Origin: Streptomyces europaeiscabiei
Lineage (GTDB): Bacteria; Actinomycetota; Actinomycetes; Streptomycetales; Streptomycetaceae
DNA length: 42,905 nucleotides
Reading direction: 5' to 3'
NCBI RefSeq assembly: GCF_001550375.1
Contig: NZ_LRTR01000643.1
Span: 1 to 42,905, forward strand
In this document: in pieces, positions 37,638-42,905 of the stretch
Layout: the number at the start of each line of letters is the position of its first letter
Position numbering within the stretch: the first letter of the stretch is position 1
Translations under genes and position numbers: made by a program
The notes under the pieces: generated by a model
Database searches by the model: none
What the model was told of the DNA's origin: nothing
What the model saw: the letters and a program-made list of their open reading frames with translations, nothing else

Positions 37638-39149
37638 ATGGCCGACGACACCGCCGACGACACCGCTGACGCACGCCCGCCCGACGGACTGAAGCCCGAC
37701 GCGATCGGCTTCGTCGACGCGCTCGTCATCGGGCTCAACGCGACCTCCCCCGCGTACTCGCTGGCGGCGGTCATCGGCCCGGTCGTGGCACTCGTGGGCA
37801 TCTACGCCCCCGGCGTGATGGTCGCCTCGTTCGTGCCGATGCTGCTGATCGCGTCGGCGTTCTACTACCTCAACAAGGTCGACCAGGACTGCGGTACGAC
37901 CTTCTCGTGGGTCACCCGGGCCATGGGGCCGTGGGCCGGCTGGCTCGGCGGCTGGGCCATCACGATGACCGGGGTCCTGGTGGTCGGATCGCTGGCGGAC
38001 GTCGCCGTGAGCTTCGCGCTGCTCGCCTTCGGCCTCGACAGCTGGGCCGACAACGACGTCGTACGCCAGTCGCTCGCGGTGCTGCTCATCCTCGTGATGA
38101 CGGCCGTGTGCGTCATCGGCACCGAGGTCTCGGCCAAGGTGCAGAACGTCCTCATCCTCGCCCAGGTCGTCTGCCTGCTCGCCTTCGCGGTGGTGGCGCT
38201 CTACCGGGTCTACGCCGACACGGGCAGCCTCGACTCCGTCGATCCGTCGCTCAGCTGGCTCAACCCCTTCGGGGCCGGCGGGGCGACGCTCACCGCGGCC
38301 CTGCTGCTGGGCGTGTTCATCTACTGGGGCTGGGAGTCGGCGGTCAACCTCACCGAGGAGGTCGAGGACTCCGCCACCGCTCCCGGCAGGGCGGGTGTCT
38401 GGTCGACGGTCATTCTGCTGGTGACCTATGTATCGGTCGGCTACGCGGTCGTCGCCTATGCCGGAACCGCCTACCTGACCGACAACGCGGACGACGAGGA
38501 GTACATCTTCGCGCTGCTCGCCGGTGAGGTGATGGGCGGCTGGGACTGGGTCGTCCTGCTCGCGGTCTCGACGTCCGCGCTGGCGTCGACGCAGACGACG
38601 ATCATCCCGGCGTCCCGCACGGCGCTGTCGATGGCCCGCCGGCACGCGCTGCCCGCGCACTTCGCGCACATCGCCCCGCGCTTCCGCACGCCCGACGTGA
38701 GCACGTGGTGGGTCGCCGCCATCGCCATCGCCTGGTACGTCGTCGTCAACCAGATCAGCGAGAACGCGCTCTTCGACTCGCTCACCGCGCTGTCGCTGCT
38801 GATCGCGTTCTACTACGCGCTCACGGGCGTCGCCTGCGCGGTCTACTACCGCCGCCATCTGACCGAGAGCGTCCACCACTTCCTGCTCATCGGCCTCGGC
38901 CCCCTGGCCGGCGCCGGACTGCTGGCGTGGCTGCTGGTGGAATCGGTCTCCGACATGGCCGACCCCGCGAACTCCTACAGCGGCGTCTCCTGGTTCGGGC
39001 TCGGCCCGCCGCTCGTCATCGGCATCGGCATCGCGCTCACGGGCGTGGTGCTCATGGTCGTGCTGCGCCTGGTGACCCCCGCTTTCTGGTCGGAACGTCC
39101 GGGCGTGGCCGACCCCCGGCTCGTCCATGGACAGGGCAAGGAGTCCTGA
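37638..39149 (+). CDS. APC-family amino-acid permease
   Basis: 503 residues with about 12 membrane segments. After a soluble Asp/Thr-rich N-terminus, the first helix region has DALVIGLNATSPAYSLAAVI (about 30-49), the unwound GxxxxxP segment used for substrate binding in APC transporters. Next come YYLNKVDQDCGTTFSWVTRA (about 75-94) and later VFIYWGWESAVNLTEEVED (about 230), the consensus loop before helix 7. Imports an amino acid or amine with protons; the substrate is not evident. Start ATG 37638 after GAGGGA. Directly followed by the universal stress protein (1 bp gap). Confidence 0.93.
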   Translation: MADDTADDTADARPPDGLKPDAIGFVDALVIGLNATSPAYSLAAVIGPVVALVGIYAPGVMVASFVPMLLIASAFYYLNKVDQDCGTTFSWVTRAMGPWAGWLGGWAITMTGVLVVGSLADVAVSFALLAFGLDSWADNDVVRQSLAVLLILVMTAVCVIGTEVSAKVQNVLILAQVVCLLAFAVVALYRVYADTGSLDSVDPSLSWLNPFGAGGATLTAALLLGVFIYWGWESAVNLTEEVEDSATAPGRAGVWSTVILLVTYVSVGYAVVAYAGTAYLTDNADDEEYIFALLAGEVMGGWDWVVLLAVSTSALASTQTTIIPASRTALSMARRHALPAHFAHIAPRFRTPDVSTWWVAAIAIAWYVVVNQISENALFDSLTALSLLIAFYYALTGVACAVYYRRHLTESVHHFLLIGLGPLAGAGLLAWLLVESVSDMADPANSYSGVSWFGLGPPLVIGIGIALTGVVLMVVLRLVTPAFWSERPGVADPRLVHGQGKES

Positions 39150-39150
39150 G

Positions 39151-39570
39151 ATGCCGATCGTTCTCGGATACGACGAGTCACCGGGCGCCCTGCGCGCGCT
39201 GCGGGTCGCGATCGAGGTGTCCGCCAACTACGGCGAGCCCCTCGTGCTGGTCTTCGGTGCGGCGGTCCCGGGCGGCAGGGGCGAGGAGTACCGGACCCAC
39301 CGTGACGCCCTCCACCAGGCCGGACGCGTCGCACTCGAACACGCTGTCACGGCGGCGGAGGCGGCCGGCGTACCGACCCTCGTCGAGATCATCGACCAGA
39401 AGCCGGCGCAGGCGCTGATCGACGCCGCGACCCGCCACGAGGCCCGGCTCATCGTGGTGGGCACGTGGGGCGAGAGCCCCATGCGCGGAGCCCTGCTGGG
39501 CTCGACCCCGCACAAACTCCTGCACCTGTCCCACTTCCCCGTCCTCTGCGTGCCGACCGAGGAGGAATGA
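39151..39570 (+). CDS. Universal stress protein (UspA family)
   Basis: 139 residues, ATG 39151 with AAGGAG; the longer in-frame ATG at 39127 lies inside the permease gene. PIVLGYDESPGALRALRVA (about 2-20) binds the nucleotide base region, and the ATP-binding motif GTWGESPMRGALLGSTPHKL (about 107-126; G-2x-G-9x-GS) is complete. Probably a small ATP-binding sensor that modulates the permease encoded just upstream, a pairing seen in other bacteria. Confidence 0.93.
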   Translation: MPIVLGYDESPGALRALRVAIEVSANYGEPLVLVFGAAVPGGRGEEYRTHRDALHQAGRVALEHAVTAAEAAGVPTLVEIIDQKPAQALIDAATRHEARLIVVGTWGESPMRGALLGSTPHKLLHLSHFPVLCVPTEEE

Positions 39571-39618
39571 GGCACGCGGAGAACGGGGTGGAGCGGTCCT
39601 ACGTGGTGACCGGCGTGG

Positions 39619-41352
39619 TCACTGCTCGGGCGTGCCGCCGAAGCGCTCCTTGTACGCCTCCAGGTCGTCCTCCGTCAGCTTCGCGAAGAGGACCGGGGGG
39701 ACCGTGAAGGGGGTGCCTGCCGGGACGAAGGTCAGGGACTTGGCCTCCTCCGCCGTCACCCAGGCCGCCGTGTCGTTCGGCAGGGCGAAGGCGGCGCGCA
39801 TGGCGGCCGAGGACGCTGGGATGAAGGGCTCGGAGACCACCGAGTAGAGGTGGATCAGGTTCATGGCGGTGCGCAGGGTGAGGGCCGCGGCCTCCTGGTC
39901 GGTCTTGATCTCCAGCCAGGGGGCCTTCTCCTCCAGGTAGGAGTTGCCCGCCGACCACAGGGCACGCAGCGCGGCCGCCGCCTTGCGGAACTGGAGGGCC
40001 TCCATCTGCGACTCGTACTCGGCGAGGAGACGGGCGATCTCCTCGCCCAGCTTCGCCTCCGGCTCACCGGCCGCCGCGCCCGCGGGCACCTCGTCGCCGA
40101 AGCGCTTGCGGGAGAAGGACAGCACGCGGTTGACGAAGTTGCCGAGGGTGTCGGCGAGGTCCTTGTTGACCGTGGCGGTGAAGTGCTCCCACGTGAAGGA
40201 CGAGTCGTCCGACTCGGGGGCGTTGGCGATGAGGAAGTAGCGCCAGTAGTCCGCCGGGAGGATCTCCAGCGCCTGGTCGGTGAAGACGCCCCGCTTCTGC
40301 GAGGTCGAGAACTTCCCGCCGTAGTACGTCAGCCAGTTGAAGGCCTTGACGTAGTCGACCTTCTTCCACGGCTCGCGGATGCCCAGCTCGGTGGCCGGGA
40401 ACATCACCGTGTGGAAGGGGACGTTGTCCTTCGCCATGAACTGCGTGTAGCGGACCGGGTGGTCACCGGAGTCGGCCTCGTACCACCAGGACTTCCAGTC
40501 GCGGTTCTCGCCGTCCGGGGCGGCGTCCGACCACTCCTTCGTCGCGCCGATGTACTCGATCGGGGCGTCGAACCAGACGTAGAAGACCTTGCCCTGCGCC
40601 GCCAGCTCCGGCCAGGTGTCGGCCGGGACCGGGACGCCCCAGTCCAGGTCACGGGTGATGGCGCGGTCGTGCAGGCCCTCGTTCAGCCACTTACGGGCGA
40701 TGGAGGACGACAGGTGCGGCCACTCCTCCTCGTGGGCCGCCACCCACGCCTCGACCTCGTGCTGCAGCTTGGACTGCAGGAGGAAGAGGTGCTTGGTCTC
40801 GCGGACCTCCAGGTCGGTGGAGCCGGAGATCGCCGAGCGCGGGTCGATCAGGTCCGTGGGGTCCAGGACACGCGTGCAGTTCTCGCACTGGTCGCCGCGG
40901 GCCTTGTCGTAGCCGCAGTGCGGGCAGGTGCCCTCCACGTAGCGGTCCGGGAGGAAGCGGCCGTCGGTGGGCGAGTACACCTGGCGGATGGCCCGCTCCT
41001 CGATGAACCCGTTCTCCTTCAGCCGGCGGGCGAAGTGCTGGGTGATCTCGACGTTCTGCGGGCTGGAGCTGCGGCCGAAGTAGTCGAAGGCGAGCGCGAA
41101 GCCGTCGTAGACGGCCTTCTGCGCGTCGTGCGCCTGTGCGCAGAACTCGGCGACCGGCAGGCCCCGCTCCTTCGCGGCCAGCTCGGCCGGGGTGCCGTGC
41201 TCGTCCGTCGCACAGATGTACAGGACGTCGTGGCCGCGCTGGCGGAGATAGCGGGAGTACACGTCCGCCGGGAGCATGGACCCCACCATGTTGCCCAGGT
41301 GCTTGATCCCGTTGATGTACGGAAGGGCGCTGGTGATGAGGTGTCGAGCCAT
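39619..41352 (-). CDS. metG: Methionine--tRNA ligase
   Basis: 577 residues. Class I synthetase: HIGH-type motif [15 protein letters not shown] (about 11-25, H-L-G-N), a zinc knuckle [17 protein letters not shown] (about 143-159), and the KMSKS-type loop [10 protein letters not shown] (about 350-359, F-S-T-S). The anticodon-binding helical domain has [14 protein letters not shown] (about 415). The shorter C-terminus lacks the tRNA-binding EMAP-like extension. Start ATG 41352 ([15 protein letters not shown]). It is convergent with the stress protein gene (48 bp gap) and stands alone. The HLGN and FSTS variants are normal for this subgroup. Confidence 0.97.
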   Translation of the reverse strand: MARHLITSALPYINGIKHLGNMVGSMLPADVYSRYLRQRGHDVLYICATDEHGTPAELAAKERGLPVAEFCAQAHDAQKAVYDGFALAFDYFGRSSSPQNVEITQHFARRLKENGFIEERAIRQVYSPTDGRFLPDRYVEGTCPHCGYDKARGDQCENCTRVLDPTDLIDPRSAISGSTDLEVRETKHLFLLQSKLQHEVEAWVAAHEEEWPHLSSSIARKWLNEGLHDRAITRDLDWGVPVPADTWPELAAQGKVFYVWFDAPIEYIGATKEWSDAAPDGENRDWKSWWYEADSGDHPVRYTQFMAKDNVPFHTVMFPATELGIREPWKKVDYVKAFNWLTYYGGKFSTSQKRGVFTDQALEILPADYWRYFLIANAPESDDSSFTWEHFTATVNKDLADTLGNFVNRVLSFSRKRFGDEVPAGAAAGEPEAKLGEEIARLLAEYESQMEALQFRKAAAALRALWSAGNSYLEEKAPWLEIKTDQEAAALTLRTAMNLIHLYSVVSEPFIPASSAAMRAAFALPNDTAAWVTAEEAKSLTFVPAGTPFTVPPVLFAKLTEDDLEAYKERFGGTPEQ

Positions 41353-41459
41353 CGCGGGCTGCTCCCATGTCGATGCGTGGGGTGACGATCGTGCGGGCCG
41401 GCCTGTCGGTCTGTCGGCCTGGTCGTCTACGGAACCTTGAAATCGTAGCCGACATGGGT

Positions 41460-41503
41460 GTGCCGCCCGCCTCCCGTTTTAACGGGTGGGAAGCGGGCGG
41501 CAC
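41460..41503 (-). terminator. Terminator hairpin after the vWA gene
   Basis: GTGCCGCCCGC (41460-41470) pairs with GCGGGCGGCAC (41493-41503); inside it, CCCGTT pairs with AACGGG. It lies in the 215-bp gap between metG and the vWA gene, 65 bp past the latter's stop. Apart from the likely metG promoter no other feature is seen. Confidence 0.75.
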
Positions 41504-41567
41504 GGTTGGTGCGGGGTGATGCCTGGTGGTGCGGGGTACCCGGGGGCGTGCGGTTGCCCGCCCGCGG

Positions 41568-42905
41568 TTACGGGCGCCAGGTGGCCAGGATGCCCTCGTA
41601 GACCTCGGCGTCCGTGAGTTCGCGCGGGGTCTCGCCCGCCAGGAAGTGGGACGTGTTGTCCGTCTTCAGCTTGCGGAGGTAGTCGAAGGCCTTGTTCTCC
41701 GGGTCACCGAACGCGACGAACGCGAAGTGGACGGCCGGGTGGCTCTTCGCGGCCTCCGCGAGCGCCTGGTTCGCGGGGGTCTTGGCGTCCGGGGCGCCGT
41801 CGGTCTGGAAGACGACGAGGGCGGGGGTGCCGGGGTCGGCCGCCTTCTGGTGCTGGGCGAGCACCTCCTCGACGGCCACGTGGTAGCTGGTACGCCCCAT
41901 GCGTCCGAGTCCGCCGTGCAGCTCGTCGACCTTGTTGTCGTACGAGTCGAGGGTCAGCTCGCCCGTACCGTCCAGCTCCGTGGAGAAGAAGACGACGGGG
42001 ACGGTGGGGGACCCGGGGTCGAGGTGGGCGGCGAGGGCGAGGGTCTGCTCACCGACTGCCTGTGCCGAGCCGTCCTTGTAGTAGCCGCGCATCGACGCGG
42101 ACCTGTCCAGGACGAGGTACACCTTGGCGCGGGCGTCGGTGAGGTCCCGCTTCCCGAGTACGGCCCGTGCGGCGTCGTACGCGGTGCGCAGGCTCGCGGG
42201 CACGGCGACCTCGGCTCCGCCTTCGGCCCCCTCGGTCTTCCCACCCGCACCAGCCGTGCGGCTTTCGTCGTCGGCTGCGGGTGCCACCTGCGGGGCGCCC
42301 TCACCGTCGACGACCGCGGGTTCGGGGGTGGCGTCGTCGGCTGCGGCTGCGGCCACGGGTTCGGGCGCGGCCTCCGGCTCCGGAACGACGGCCGGCTCGG
42401 GCGCGGCTTCCGGCTCGGTGGCGGCTTCCGGTTCGGCGGCAGCCACCTGTTCGGGGGTGGGTTCGGGCTCGCTCGCGGCTTCCGGTTCCGTCTTCTCGGA
42501 GGCAGTCTCGCTCTCCGGCGCGGCCTCCGGCTCCTCCACGGCTTCCGGCTCAGGCGTGGCCTCGACCTCGGCCTCGGCCTCGACATCGGAGGAGGCGACC
42601 GGCTCGGGAGTGGCTTCGGGCTGGGTCTCGGCTTCGGCCTCGGGGGAGGTCGTCGGCTCAGAGCTGGCTTCGGGCGCGATGGTGGCCGTCGGCTCGGGCG
42701 CGGACTCCGGGGCGGCCTCGGACGCCGGTGCGGCTTCCTCTTCCGTTACGGCTTCCGGTTCGGGTGTCGCCTCGACGGCGGGCTCGGTCTCCGGGGCGGC
42801 TTCCGGCTCCGCCTCGGCCACGGGCTCATCGGCGGCCACGGCGGCGGGCTCCGGCGCCTGAGCGTCGGCGGGCTCGGCCTCGGCGACCGGCTCCGGGGCG
42901 TCCTC
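41568..42905 (-). CDS. vWA-domain protein with long Glu/Pro/Ala linker, 5' end outside window
   Basis: Open from the right window edge with no start, so at least 445 residues. About 200 residues of PEPEA/EPEAAPE repeats precede a C-terminal vWA domain (TerF-like): KVYLVLDRSASMRGYYKDGS (MIDAS DxSxS), VPVVFFSTELDGTGEL, GRTSYHVAVEEVL (MIDAS Thr region), ALVVFQTDGAPDAK (TDG), FVAFGDPENKAFDYLRKL, ending ILATWRP. In Streptomyces this vWA type is found in tellurium-resistance-like (Ter) proteins, usually behind a TerD domain, which would lie beyond the edge. The negatively charged linker is probably disordered and repeat-built, so its length likely varies between strains. Confidence 0.85.
   Translation of the reverse strand, partial: EDAPEPVAEAEPADAQAPEPAAVAADEPVAEAEPEAAPETEPAVEATPEPEAVTEEEAAPASEAAPESAPEPTATIAPEASSEPTTSPEAEAETQPEATPEPVASSDVEAEAEVEATPEPEAVEEPEAAPESETASEKTEPEAASEPEPTPEQVAAAEPEAATEPEAAPEPAVVPEPEAAPEPVAAAAADDATPEPAVVDGEGAPQVAPAADDESRTAGAGGKTEGAEGGAEVAVPASLRTAYDAARAVLGKRDLTDARAKVYLVLDRSASMRGYYKDGSAQAVGEQTLALAAHLDPGSPTVPVVFFSTELDGTGELTLDSYDNKVDELHGGLGRMGRTSYHVAVEEVLAQHQKAADPGTPALVVFQTDGAPDAKTPANQALAEAAKSHPAVHFAFVAFGDPENKAFDYLRKLKTDNTSHFLAGETPRELTDAEVYEGILATWRP

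Noticed and set aside
1..42905. tRNA or rRNA genes
   Set aside because: No cloverleaf-like stretch with a TTCGA/TTCAA T-loop in proper context was noticed; a covariance-model scan would be needed to exclude one fully.

Overview
This is a stretch of high-GC actinobacterial chromosome, almost certainly Streptomyces. The evidence is the GC-rich third codon positions, the many GTG starts and GTGA/ATGA overlaps, the XRE-DUF5753/DUF397 gene pairs, GPP34 and DUF6458 proteins, a PAS-GAF-SpoIIE-HATPase phosphatase, and a perfect ParB site (GTTTCACGTGAAAC, 12972-12985). In Streptomyces most parS sites lie in the oriC-proximal core, and two aminoacyl-tRNA synthetase genes (aspS, metG) are also present, so this is probably core chromosome carrying accessory inserts.

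Layout. 0-5.7 kb: metabolic genes (DUF6458 membrane protein, M18 aminopeptidase, acyl-CoA dehydrogenase, SseB-like protein, pirin). 5.8-12.7 kb: a structured leader with a 21-codon ORF ahead of a membrane glycosyltransferase, a BRO-N antirepressor-like gene with a decayed fragment beside it, an AI-2E-family transporter, and a large stress-type PP2C phosphatase. 12.9-17.2 kb: parS inside a 21-bp tandem duplication, aspS, then two tandem Tat-exported intradiol-dioxygenase paralogs, with strong hairpin terminators after all three. 17.3-20.8 kb: small membrane protein, O-methyltransferase, GPP34 protein, AbiEii-like nucleotidyltransferase and a CAP protein, with three short repeat arrays between them. 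21.1-24.4 kb: a tightly coupled DUF4956 - VTC polyphosphate polymerase - beta-helical lipoprotein operon. 24.6-26.9 kb: a PadR-membrane protein-PAP2 set. 27.2-32.2 kb: HATPase, XRE/DUF397 pair, CAP protein, cupin and pectate lyase.

32.25-36.1 kb is a decay zone. It holds a frameshifted and truncated toxin behind an intact DUF6247 gene, a vapB with a one-base frameshift that now reads in frame into a truncated vapC, an AT-richer lipoprotein with a small overlapping ORF, an XRE regulator with two one-base deletions but an intact DUF397 partner, and an N-terminal remnant of a DISARM DrmD-type helicase whose ATP-binding loop has been deleted. The surrounding core genes are all intact, so this looks like real erosion of a defence/toxin-antitoxin patch, although homopolymer sequencing error needs excluding.

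36.3-42.9 kb returns to intact genes: saccharopine-dehydrogenase-like protein, APC permease, universal stress protein, metG, and a vWA-domain protein whose 5' end lies outside the window. The most interesting leads are the parS duplication, the broken TA/DISARM patch, the structured leader with its upstream ORF, and the polyphosphate operon with a phased GTTCACC pattern upstream.
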